Source of the DNA: Paraburkholderia phenazinium
GTDB lineage: Bacteria > Pseudomonadota > Gammaproteobacteria > Burkholderiales > Burkholderiaceae
Assembly: GCF_900100735.1 (NCBI RefSeq)
Contig: NZ_FNCJ01000006.1
Coordinates: 62,001 to 126,000, forward strand
Reading direction: 5' to 3'
DNA length: 64,000 nucleotides
Below, piece after piece: positions 57,053 to 63,850 of this stretch. The notes beneath the pieces are model-generated. The model worked only from the letters and a program-made list of their open reading frames with translations, searched no databases and was not told the DNA's origin. The stretch's first letter is position 1, and the number at the start of each line of letters is the position of its first letter. A program made the position numbers and the translations under genes.

Positions 57053-57436
57053 TCAACCGTTCACGACGCTGACCACCCCTTCCCGGGAGAAGCGCACCTG
57101 AAACTGCGGCTTGCCGTTCTCGCTCACCTGCACCAGCTCCTCCGTGACGCGGCCCTTCTCCAGCCGCACGGTGGTCAGCACGTCCAGCGGTTTGCCCGTG
57201 GCGTCGTGCAGTACGTCGTTGCCCACGACCTGCCAGGTGGCGTTCGAGCCGAGGATCAGGCACGGGCCCTTCGGGCGTGCGCTGCACACGTCCAGGGCTG
57301 TGCCGTGGGGAACGCCGATCGGGGCGCCGTTGAGCAGGAGCTGCCCGTTGGTCCCCACCTGGAACGCGATGTTCCCCGTCGCGTGCGCGGTCGAGGCGAT
57401 CAGAAGCGAAGCGATGAGGAGGGCGAGGCGGCGCAT
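57053..57436 (-). CDS. Secreted protein of the G-x-P-x-G family, 127 aa
   Basis: Signal peptide at residues 1-19 (ending STAHA). Family motif LLLNGAPIGVP and Cys pair (LDVCSA, GPCLIL). Shortest of the four members and 17 kb from the others. GGAGACCTGACCC precedes the ATG. Downstream of a small ankyrin gene, same direction. Confidence 0.75.
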   Translation of the reverse strand: MRRLALLIASLLIASTAHATGNIAFQVGTNGQLLLNGAPIGVPHGTALDVCSARPKGPCLILGSNATWQVVGNDVLHDATGKPLDVLTTVRLEKGRVTEELVQVSENGKPQFQVRFSREGVVSVVNG

Positions 57437-57493
57437 GGGTCAGGTCTCCGGGAGGCTGTTGGGGTGGATCGTGGGTTCGGTGGGTGGTGCGGC

Positions 57494-57745
57494 TCAGGCC
57501 ACGAAGGCGAGCACGTGGTCGTCGTGGATGGCCTGGCGGGGGACGCCCAGGGCCACCAGCCAGTCGGCGACGTCGGTGAACCCGTTGTCCTCGGCCAGCT
57601 CAGCGGCCGTGCGCTGGAGCGCGTCGGTGGCAAGCCGGTCGGCGCCGTATTGCAACGCGAACTGAACGCCGGTGGTGTTGCCCCTGGCGGCGAATCGCAG
57701 CAGTTGCGCGTCGAGCTGGGCCTGGGAGGTGGTGCGTGGCGGCAT
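57494..57745 (-). CDS. Small ankyrin protein, 83 aa
   Basis: Two ankyrin units (LLRFAARGNTTGVQFALQYG, ADRLATDALQRTAAELAEDN, then GFTDVADWLVALG). Subfamily with 49241 and 55978. Ribosome site weak (AAGATCCATCACC). Promoter at 57782-57809. Confidence 0.8.
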   Translation of the reverse strand: MPPRTTSQAQLDAQLLRFAARGNTTGVQFALQYGADRLATDALQRTAAELAEDNGFTDVADWLVALGVPRQAIHDDHVLAFVA

Positions 57746-57781
57746 GGTGATGGATCTTCAAACGTTGGTGGGCACCTCTCC

Positions 57782-57857
57782 AACGTAATGGATTGCCCAA
57801 GTCCGTCAATGGGTTGGGGAAACTATTTTCACGTGTTTTGACGTTGTGCCATGGCAC
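57782..57857 (-). promoter_or_regulatory. Promoter with palindrome
   Basis: TTGACG (57804-57809), 16 bp, TACGTT (57782-57787); perfect palindrome (57846-57857, centre AT) 36 bp upstream; CCCCAACCCA before TTGACG. Confidence 0.75.
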
Positions 57858-58234
57858 GCCTTTACCGGGCGTTACGTGGGGAACGACGGCGCGTTACCCG
57901 GAGGATGGAAAGACCCCTGGAGCCGGAGGCTCCTGGCCGAAAAACCCTGCTGTCGCCTCGGGTGCGCCACGGGTCCGGCCCTGGCCCTCGGTCGCACGGG
58001 GTTCCCACCAGGAGCCTCCGGCTCCGTTCGCTTTGGACGTTGGGGTTCGCGCAGCGCCACGCCTTGCTGATTATTTTGACCGCATGGGATTGACTCCCCC
58101 TGCGCATTTTGTTTGAATAATCTCAGTCGCAGTACCCGAACCACCGCCCCGCTCTCCGCCAAGCGTGAGCACGCCTTTCAAGGCACGAAGCCCAGCCTCC
58201 CGGTTGGGCTTTGTTCGTCCTGCTCCTTGCGTCC
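57858..58234. other. Intergenic stretch with terminator
   Basis: No gene. Mini-hairpins GGAGCCGGAGGCTCC (57918) and GGAGCCTCCGGCTCC (58012), a short AT-rich part around 58068-58128, and a terminator AAGCCCA/TGGGCTT (58188-58212) 23 bp past the stop of the HAD-type gene. Confidence 0.5.
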
Positions 58235-58849
58235 TTACCGTCCTTCCCGGCTCAACCGTTTGAGCCGTTCCCGCAACGCGCCCGCGTCCGCGAAGCCGTT
58301 CCCTTCGCCGGCCGGGGCCAAGCCTGTCCGTGGGTTGCAGAACAGCACCTGGCCGTGGGACGCCCCGTCGTACAGCGGCTGGTCCTCCACGGCCACCCAT
58401 GGACGGGAGGGATCGCGCAGCACGTCGGCGAGGAACGCCTCCACCTCGAGACGCCGTGGACCGACCGGGCAGGCCTCGCCCCTCGGATACAGGTGCGCCG
58501 GCGTGGCCCCGATGAAGCGCTCGTGCAGCCGCTCGGGGATCCGCGCCATCAGCGTGGCCCACGGCTTCTGGAATCGCCAGGTGCTGGCCCATACCACGTC
58601 CACGTCCTGCACCTCGTCGAGGACGTCGATCACCAGGTGCAGCCTGCAGAAGTGGTCGAGCGGATCGCACGCGTCCGGGTGGAGCACCCCGTCCACGTCG
58701 AGGAGCAGCAGCGCGTTCCCGCGGTCGGGACGCACCAGGCCACCGGGCCAGGCGGTTCTCCAGGTTCCGGGGGCGAGGGTTGGGCGGGTGCGCAGGTGGC
58801 CCCGGATGTCGTCGGACGTGAGGGGCTCGGGGAAGGTGGGCAAGCTCAT
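58235..58849 (-). CDS. HAD-like protein of the RNA-repair-associated type, 204 aa
   Basis: HAD motif I is LLLLDVDGVLHPD (residues 45-57), motif II is VVWASTWR (about 83-90), and a late acidic motif VAVEDQPLYD (about 150). WASTWR is typical of the HAD domain found in Swiss-army-knife RNA repair proteins, so a nucleic-acid phosphatase role is possible. Divergent from the nuclease-like gene, with only 35 bp between starts. Confidence 0.65.
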   Translation of the reverse strand: MSLPTFPEPLTSDDIRGHLRTRPTLAPGTWRTAWPGGLVRPDRGNALLLLDVDGVLHPDACDPLDHFCRLHLVIDVLDEVQDVDVVWASTWRFQKPWATLMARIPERLHERFIGATPAHLYPRGEACPVGPRRLEVEAFLADVLRDPSRPWVAVEDQPLYDGASHGQVLFCNPRTGLAPAGEGNGFADAGALRERLKRLSREGR

Positions 58850-58884
58850 GGCATGATTATGCCCCGCCCCACCGACCCGATGCC

Positions 58885-59466
58885 ATGCCGCTCACCCTCT
58901 GGAACGACTTCTTCGACCGCTTCACCGTGGGCCTCTCCGCGGTGGATCCCATCACGTTCCTCGCGGCCTGGGACCTCGAGGAAGCGCGCACCACGGTCTA
59001 CCGTGGGATCCTCAAAGGCGTCGCCGATGGCATGGGCCTGGCGTTCAAACGGGAGCATTGCCGGATCGATTTCATGCTCGGTTCGGCGCATCCGGTGGAC
59101 CGCGATGCCCCCGGGGCGTTCGTGCCGGTGATCGCCGTGGAATCCGAAAACGAAGCGATGGACGCGCACAACGAGGTGAACTACTTGCATGCCCTGACGG
59201 CCCCGGTGAAGGTCCTCATCACCTGCGCGTTGTGGACCCGTGAGGGACGTGCCCAGTGGGAGCCCCAACGCTTGCTGGCCCATTGGCGAGCCATCCGCCA
59301 GGCGCACGTGGCCGCAGTGCCCCAGCGTCCGGACGATGTGTTCGCCGTCATCGTCGGGGAGAAAGCCCAAAATGGGCGAAGCGTGCGGTTCTTCCTGGAG
59401 ATGCTGTCGGACCCTGCTGGGAGCACGTCGGGTACAGCGTTCGCCACGGTGTCGCTGCCGGCGTAG
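58885..59466 (+). CDS. PD-(D/E)XK-like protein, 193 aa
   Basis: HCRIDFMLGS (Asp at about 60), VIAVESENEA (E-x-E at about 84) and a helix with NEVNYLHALTAPVKVLITCA match the order of a restriction-endonuclease-like fold, where the usual K is replaced by E. Activity not certain. Head-to-head with the HAD-like gene in a 35-bp gap with no ribosome site, so one or both mRNAs may be leaderless; the pair may act in nucleic-acid end processing. Confidence 0.5.
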   Translation: MPLTLWNDFFDRFTVGLSAVDPITFLAAWDLEEARTTVYRGILKGVADGMGLAFKREHCRIDFMLGSAHPVDRDAPGAFVPVIAVESENEAMDAHNEVNYLHALTAPVKVLITCALWTREGRAQWEPQRLLAHWRAIRQAHVAAVPQRPDDVFAVIVGEKAQNGRSVRFFLEMLSDPAGSTSGTAFATVSLPA

Positions 59467-59507
59467 GTGTCGGGCCGGCTGGAAAGCTGCAGGCGCCTTT
59501 GATGCGA

Positions 59508-59531
59508 AAAGCCCGGGGAAACCCGGGCTTT
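59508..59531. terminator. Bidirectional terminator
   Basis: Perfect stem AAAAGCCCGGG with a GAAA-type loop and CCCGGGCTTT, between convergent genes ending at 59466 and 59563. Confidence 0.85.
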
Positions 59532-59562
59532 GCTCTTGCTGATGGTGAAGGTTCCGCGAACC

Positions 59563-59961
59563 TCAGTGGATCTGTGGCATGTTGGCCCGTACGGCCGGGC
59601 TGAACATCGCCAGGATCTGCCGATTGCCCCACACGCCGAAGTCCTCCACCAGGACATCTTCGACCGTTTCGCCCTTCACGACGCGCTGTTCGATCAGCTC
59701 ACCGACCGCCCGGAACACGTTCGCGGTTACGGGGTCCAGCGCGGCGTAGGCTTTGGCGGCCACGCTGTAACGGGCGATACGGCGCAGACCTACCGTATTG
59801 AAATGCTTGAGGGCCTGGTCGTGCGTCTTGAGATCTTCGCCGCGTTCGTGCAGACCGATCACCTGCTTGTCGATCGCTTGCGCGGTCGCTTTGATGTTGG
59901 CCACGATGTCCGGCCGGTTCAACCAGTTGTGGTCCTGACGGGTTTGGGCAGTGTTCAGCAT
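59563..59961 (-). CDS. Unknown helical protein, 132 aa
   Basis: Not recognised. Mostly helices (IKATAQAIDKQVIGLHERGE, RIARYSVAAKAYAALDPVTA). AGGAGG is a strong site. Single gene from a promoter almost identical to that at 3563-3590. Confidence 0.65.
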   Translation of the reverse strand: MLNTAQTRQDHNWLNRPDIVANIKATAQAIDKQVIGLHERGEDLKTHDQALKHFNTVGLRRIARYSVAAKAYAALDPVTANVFRAVGELIEQRVVKGETVEDVLVEDFGVWGNRQILAMFSPAVRANMPQIH

Positions 59962-60030
59962 TGAAACCTCCTGAAGGGTGAGCGGTGCGCTCGTGGGATG
60001 GACGCCAACCCTCGGGTCTGCGTTGAAAAT

Positions 60031-60091
60031 ACCATGGCAGGTTTTTTTGGCCTGTCAACATGAAGGCCCGAGACCACCCGTGCCAAAGCAC
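60031..60091 (-). promoter_or_regulatory. Promoter with palindrome
   Basis: TTGACA (60053-60058), 16 bp ending ACCTGC, CATGGT (60031-60036); palindrome with one mismatch (60080-60091) 21 bp upstream. Confidence 0.7.
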
Positions 60092-60120
60092 GGCCTCAGG
60101 CGTGCATCCGCCTGGGAGCG

Positions 60121-60276
60121 TCAAAGCTTGCGAAAGTACTGCCCAGGGCTTCGGAGGAACGCGAGCACGGCCTCGGCCGCACGCGTTTCCAGACGCACAG
60201 GCGGCATGGGTTCGACGCGTGGTGGCGGCGTTTCGGTGTAGCCTCGCCAACCGTCTTCCAGGGCTGTCATCACCAT
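60121..60276 (-). CDS. Possible small or partial gene ending FRKL, 51 aa
   Basis: A frame open from about 60355 to the stop at 60121-60123. From the first ATG (60274-60276) it reads MVMTALEDGWRGYTETPPPR to SPGQYFRKL. Codon use is like real genes, and the end resembles the shared basic tail, but no ribosome site is seen and the upstream part lacks a start, so it may be a gene remnant. A near-palindrome lies at 60330-60341. Confidence 0.35.
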   Translation of the reverse strand: MVMTALEDGWRGYTETPPPRVEPMPPVRLETRAAEAVLAFLRSPGQYFRKL

Positions 60277-60360
60277 CCGCCGTTCGGCGTCGCAGGGTCC
60301 AAGGGAGACCGTGTAGACGCCGATGAGGTATGCCCGGGCACGGTTTGGCCGGACGTGAAA

Positions 60361-60378
60361 ACGCCCTCCCAGGAGGGC
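60361..60378 (-). terminator. Terminator of the 183-aa membrane gene
   Basis: Perfect 8-bp stem CGCCCTCC/GGAGGGCG, then TTTTCACG leftward; 45 bp past the stop at 60424. Confidence 0.85.
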
Positions 60379-60423
60379 GTTGGTGGTTTGCTCTACCAGA
60401 GCACCCGTCAGCGCTGACGCTCT

Positions 60424-60975
60424 TCAGGAACGGGCGGTCATCTTCGCCAGGAACGCACGGTCCGCGGCCGATGCTTCCGGGGGTAGTATCAGAGCCATCG
60501 CGGTCCCGACGTCGCAGCCGTGCTGTTTCATCAGGTCGTGAACCTTCAACGCGAATCCCTCGTGCAACATCGGACGCCCTTTCCGCTCGGCAACCTCACC
60601 GAACACGGCGCGCATCGCTTCGGCGATTCTGGCGTTCATGGCCTGGGCCGTTCCGAACTTGCGCAGCGCCCGGGGAAGGCCACCGAACAGCATATAGACC
60701 AGGGCAACGAGGCTAATGAACAGGTTGCCCTTTTGCGCGATGGTCCAGACCGATTCACCCACGGAGCGCTGAAACGCGATGAGGGCGACGAAGATCCACG
60801 AATAGATCACGAAGAGCGCCCAGTCGGTGGTCGTGAAGGACTTGATGAACAGAGCCTTCCACCCCTTGCGCGTTGCGACGATGGCCGCCAGGTACACCAG
60901 CGACGTCAGCAGGCTCAGCCCGATCACGCCACCATCGGCCACGGCCAGCACCCAAAACGAAAGCTCACGGATCAT
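60424..60975 (-). CDS. Membrane protein with three TM segments, 183 aa
   Basis: Hydrophobic at residues 6-35, 52-70 and 85-105; a cytoplasmic helical part (110-183) with RKGRPMLHEGFALKVHDLMK. Two adjacent ATGs; GGGAGG favours the second (60973-60975). Not recognised. Confidence 0.7.
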   Translation of the reverse strand: MIRELSFWVLAVADGGVIGLSLLTSLVYLAAIVATRKGWKALFIKSFTTTDWALFVIYSWIFVALIAFQRSVGESVWTIAQKGNLFISLVALVYMLFGGLPRALRKFGTAQAMNARIAEAMRAVFGEVAERKGRPMLHEGFALKVHDLMKQHGCDVGTAMALILPPEASAADRAFLAKMTARS

Positions 60976-61058
60976 CATTTCCTCCCATCGTTGTCGCTCA
61001 CGCGGTCGGGGTGAGCTGCCGTGCCCGTCGGTCAGGACGACGCTGTGGGCCTGCAACC

Positions 61059-61119
61059 ACCTTTGCAGGTTCCTGGCTGCAGTCAATCCATCAGACGCAA
61101 AAAACCCGTGCTATGGCAC
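61059..61119 (-). promoter_or_regulatory. Promoter with palindrome
   Basis: TTGACT (61081-61086), 16 bp ending ACCTGC, AAAGGT (61059-61064); palindrome with one mismatch (61108-61119) 21 bp upstream. Confidence 0.7.
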
Positions 61120-61132
61120 GGTCTTGCCCCAA

Positions 61133-61918
61133 TCAACCGGGCACTTCGAACGGATCGCTGTACATGACGATCGAATCGATCTGCTCCGCGGCGGCGTCAG
61201 CGTCCAGGATCGCCTGCTCGTCCGGGGTGAGGGTGCGGGCGCCCATGCCGTCCGCCTGGCCCAGGATGGTCTCGGTGGTCTCCTCGGACAGCTCGATGAA
61301 GGTGAGCAGCCACCGGGCGTCGATCTGCCATTCCATCGCGCTTCGCCGAACGTAGACGTCCATGGCCTCCCGGACGTGCTTCTTGACCTCGGCCTCGGTC
61401 CAGCCGTTCACGGCCATGAGGTGGGCGGTCGCTTCCGCTTCCCGGCCACGCACGCGGGCAAAGCCAAAATGGGTGACCTCGTGGCACGCCGGGCACAGGG
61501 CTTCGATGCTGGTCAGGGTCTGGACGCCGGAGTCCTCGTCGAAGGACCAACGCTCGTGCGCTTCGACCGGCCACTTCGGGCCTTTGCAGAGGCAGATCTG
61601 GCAAACGTAATCCGCCGCCTTGGCCGTTTTCTTGCGCGCTGCCGTCCATTCCTCGTCGGTCAGTGCCTTACGCAGGTTGCGGAACCACGCCGACTTCGGC
61701 ACCAGGTCCACGTACAGGGGCCATTTGGGGCCGTGCCCTGGCACTTGTGGAGGCGGAGGAGGCGCGACGTAATCGGGATCGGTCCATTCCGCGCGTTCGA
61801 GGAAGGGGAGCGGGTCCACGTGGTCGGGCACGTACCACTTCTTCTGGTCTTTGTCCCACCGTGCGCCCAAGGCCTTGGCCTCGTCTTTCTGGGCAAACGG
61901 AACGTTGAGCAACAGCAT
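61133..61918 (-). CDS. DUF5710 plus HNH-like zinc protein, 261 aa
   Basis: Residues 1-35 (LLNVPFAQKDEAKALGARWD, then KKWYVPDH) are the DUF5710 motif, common in conjugative-plasmid primases and helicases. After a Pro linker, residues 105-160 carry CQICLCKGPKWPVEAHERWSFDEDSG and CPACHEVTHFG: two Cys pairs and a central His, an HNH-like zinc arrangement. It may bind or cut nucleic acid during plasmid transfer or establishment. AGGAGG site. A palindrome copy (61733-61744) lies inside the linker codons. Confidence 0.65.
   Translation of the reverse strand: MLLLNVPFAQKDEAKALGARWDKDQKKWYVPDHVDPLPFLERAEWTDPDYVAPPPPPQVPGHGPKWPLYVDLVPKSAWFRNLRKALTDEEWTAARKKTAKAADYVCQICLCKGPKWPVEAHERWSFDEDSGVQTLTSIEALCPACHEVTHFGFARVRGREAEATAHLMAVNGWTEAEVKKHVREAMDVYVRRSAMEWQIDARWLLTFIELSEETTETILGQADGMGARTLTPDEQAILDADAAAEQIDSIVMYSDPFEVPG
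61733..61744. repeat. Palindrome copy inside a coding region (centre CT)
   Basis: Perfect copy within the Pro-rich linker (QVPGHGP) of the DUF5710 gene. Confidence 0.75.
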
Positions 61919-61951
61919 GGGAGCCTCCTGGCCCTGATTTCGATTCGAACC

Positions 61952-61979
61952 AGGCTAGGGGGTACCCACGAAGAGTCAA
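61952..61979 (-). promoter_or_regulatory. Promoter of the DUF5710 gene
   Basis: TTGACT (61974-61979), 16 bp, TAGCCT (61952-61957); -35 box overlaps the end of the upstream coding region. Confidence 0.6.
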
Positions 61980-62311
61980 TAGGCGGGAGGCACTTTCAGA
62001 GCCGTTGGCGAGGCGTGGACTGGGGCGATGCGGGAAAGGACCCATCCCATGACGTCCGCCCGCCCATGCTTCACCGCCAGGTCGATGAAACGCTCGTTCT
62101 GTTCGAACGGAACCGCCGGCATGCCATGACGGTTGACCATGCGATTCCGCTGGGACAGCAGCTCCTCCAGCGTCGCGTGCTGGAACAGCGCGTCCCAGTC
62201 GATCTCGCGGTGCCAGTCGATCGAGATGTCCAGGGGTGGCCGTGTTGCCACCACGGGCGGTGCCGGCTTGGGCTTACGGCCCAACAGGGAGGCGATCAGG
62301 GTGCGGAGCAT
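61976..62311 (-). CDS. Unknown helical protein, 111 aa
   Basis: Not recognised; starts MLRTLIASLLGRKPKPAPPV, helical, with an ankyrin-like ERFIDLAVKHGRADVMGWVL near the end. Starts 8 bp after the upstream stop without its own site, so it is coupled to the RKRL gene. Confidence 0.55.
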   Translation of the reverse strand: MLRTLIASLLGRKPKPAPPVVATRPPLDISIDWHREIDWDALFQHATLEELLSQRNRMVNRHGMPAVPFEQNERFIDLAVKHGRADVMGWVLSRIAPVHASPTALKVPPAY

Positions 62312-62319
62312 GGTGGGAC

Positions 62320-62997
62320 TTACAGGCGCTTGCGCGATTTGGTCCGGGCCACCGGCTTGCTGCTGGCCTGGGCCTCGGCCGCCGGCGCGCGCAGCTCGTG
62401 CTGCTCCAGGCGAACGGTGTTGTGGGTCAGCCGTGCGCTGAGCGCGTCCGAGCCGAAGCGGCCGACGAACCGGCCTGACGCCAGGGCACCCTTGAAGAAC
62501 TCCAGGTCCTCCTCGTTCGTGAAAACGCGCGCCAACCCGGGCCACGTGACGTCCGCCCCCGCCGCTTCGAGCTGGTCCAGGATCGTCGCGTAGCTTTTGG
62601 TGAGGACCGCGGCCTCGCTGCTGTTGACCGGGTGTTCGGCGTTCCGGAAGGTGGCGAGCCACAAAGGTTCGTAGTAGCCGTCCAGCCCGTTCAGCATAGC
62701 CGGCGTGGTGTGCTTGAGCAGCACCGCCAGGCAGTCCATCGGGATCACCGGGACCTTGCGAAGCGTCCGGCTTGCCGGTGCCCCCAGGTCAAGCAGCATC
62801 GCTACAGCCTTCGCAGCGTGCCGGTTCTGACGGATCGCAGAGGTGAAGCTCATGAAGCGCTCGGGCGCCCCGTACTCCTGGGGGCCGTAGGTCAGCAAAG
62901 CGCGCGCCGTTCGCACGTCGTGGCGGAGGGCGTAGCGCACCTCGCGGTCGAACGCATCGCGTTGGGCATGGGTGGTCGTGGTGGTGGTGATGAGCAT
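62320..62997 (-). CDS. Ankyrin-related protein with RKRL tail, 225 aa
   Basis: Helical with ankyrin-like turns (RTARALLTYGP, AVAMLLDLGAPASRTL, LDQLEAAGADVTWPGLARVF) and a flexible linker into the tag ARTKSRKRL. GAGGAG precedes the ATG. First gene of a pair with the 111-aa gene. Confidence 0.75.
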   Translation of the reverse strand: MLITTTTTTHAQRDAFDREVRYALRHDVRTARALLTYGPQEYGAPERFMSFTSAIRQNRHAAKAVAMLLDLGAPASRTLRKVPVIPMDCLAVLLKHTTPAMLNGLDGYYEPLWLATFRNAEHPVNSSEAAVLTKSYATILDQLEAAGADVTWPGLARVFTNEEDLEFFKGALASGRFVGRFGSDALSARLTHNTVRLEQHELRAPAAEAQASSKPVARTKSRKRL

Positions 62998-63051
62998 GGA
63001 GGGTCTCCTCGGGAAGGGTGGCAGCGCTGTGATCGCGCTGTTGATGGATTC

Positions 63052-63128
63052 ACCTTAACGCGATTTGCCCATCGGTCAATAGGATGGGGAAACTTTTCGC
63101 CAACCGATCGAGGATGGACCCTGGCACG
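63052..63128 (-). promoter_or_regulatory. Promoter with degenerate palindrome
   Basis: TTGACC (63074-63079), 16 bp, TAAGGT (63052-63057); GGACCCTGGCAC (63117-63128), a two-mismatch copy, 37 bp upstream. Confidence 0.6.
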
Positions 63129-63244
63129 GGTTGAAGGATTTCAACGTGCGCCTGGAAACCCACCCGGCTCGCTCCGCGCCCGGCCGCAAAGATCGCCTCC
63201 TGGCCCCTTCTGCCGGGCGAGGTTTGGCCTGGGCCCTTCCGGTG

Positions 63245-63841
63245 TCAGGCCTTGCCGATGCCTCGTGCTTCGTCCAGCATCGCGTCCACGTCGGCCAGTA
63301 CGCTCTCGTAGGACGCCCTCCCCTTACGATACGCACGCATGAGGGCCGGCACCTCGCGTAGCAGAGCCCAGGCGTTCGCAGGTTCGACGTCGGGCTTGCT
63401 GGGCTGGCCAGCATGTCCGCCGTAGCTCGCCAGCAGTTCCAGGATGTCGCCCAGATGGGAGCTGTCCCAACCCCGGCCACCGTTGTCGAGGTCGTCGTCG
63501 CTCTCGTCCAGGCGCTCGTCGTCGGACGTGACGGCACGGCCTTGCCTGTGCAGTTCGACCGCTCGCATCACCACCGCCGTCAGGGCCGGATGGTCCACGG
63601 TCGGATCCCTGAGCAAGGGGTCGGCCCCAGCGCGCAGCAGCCCTTCGACCGCCTCGATCGAGCCGATGTTGATCGCAGCCCGGAGGGGGACACCGACGAG
63701 CTGCAGATCACGTCCGTTGGGATCGACCCCCCGGTTGTGCAAGCGTCGTACCTCGTCCAGATCGTGCTTTCGGAGCGCCGTGATGAGGTCCATCTGGATG
63801 CGGTTTTGAGCGGCGTCGTGCAGGCGTGAGCGTGCGTGCAT
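63245..63841 (-). CDS. Ankyrin-repeat protein, 198 aa
   Basis: Two or three ankyrin units (LITALRKHDLDEVRRLHNRG, VDPNGRDLQLVGVPLRAAIN, IEAVEGLLRAGADPLL), an acidic stretch DERLDESDDDLDNGG, a possible further repeat (LGDILELLASYGGHAG), and a C-terminal helix. No basic tag. GAGGAGGAG overlaps the upstream stop region. Confidence 0.8.
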   Translation of the reverse strand: MHARSRLHDAAQNRIQMDLITALRKHDLDEVRRLHNRGVDPNGRDLQLVGVPLRAAINIGSIEAVEGLLRAGADPLLRDPTVDHPALTAVVMRAVELHRQGRAVTSDDERLDESDDDLDNGGRGWDSSHLGDILELLASYGGHAGQPSKPDVEPANAWALLREVPALMRAYRKGRASYESVLADVDAMLDEARGIGKA

Positions 63842-63850
63842 AACTCCTCC

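Noticed and set aside
26409..62997. The RKRL endings explained by an inserted DNA repeat.
   Set aside because: The codons and the flanking bases differ between copies, so similarity is at protein level.
227..63128. The palindromes as Rho-independent terminators.
   Set aside because: The loop would be only 2 nt and no U-run follows; real terminators with loops and U-runs are present elsewhere. The position is mostly upstream of promoters.
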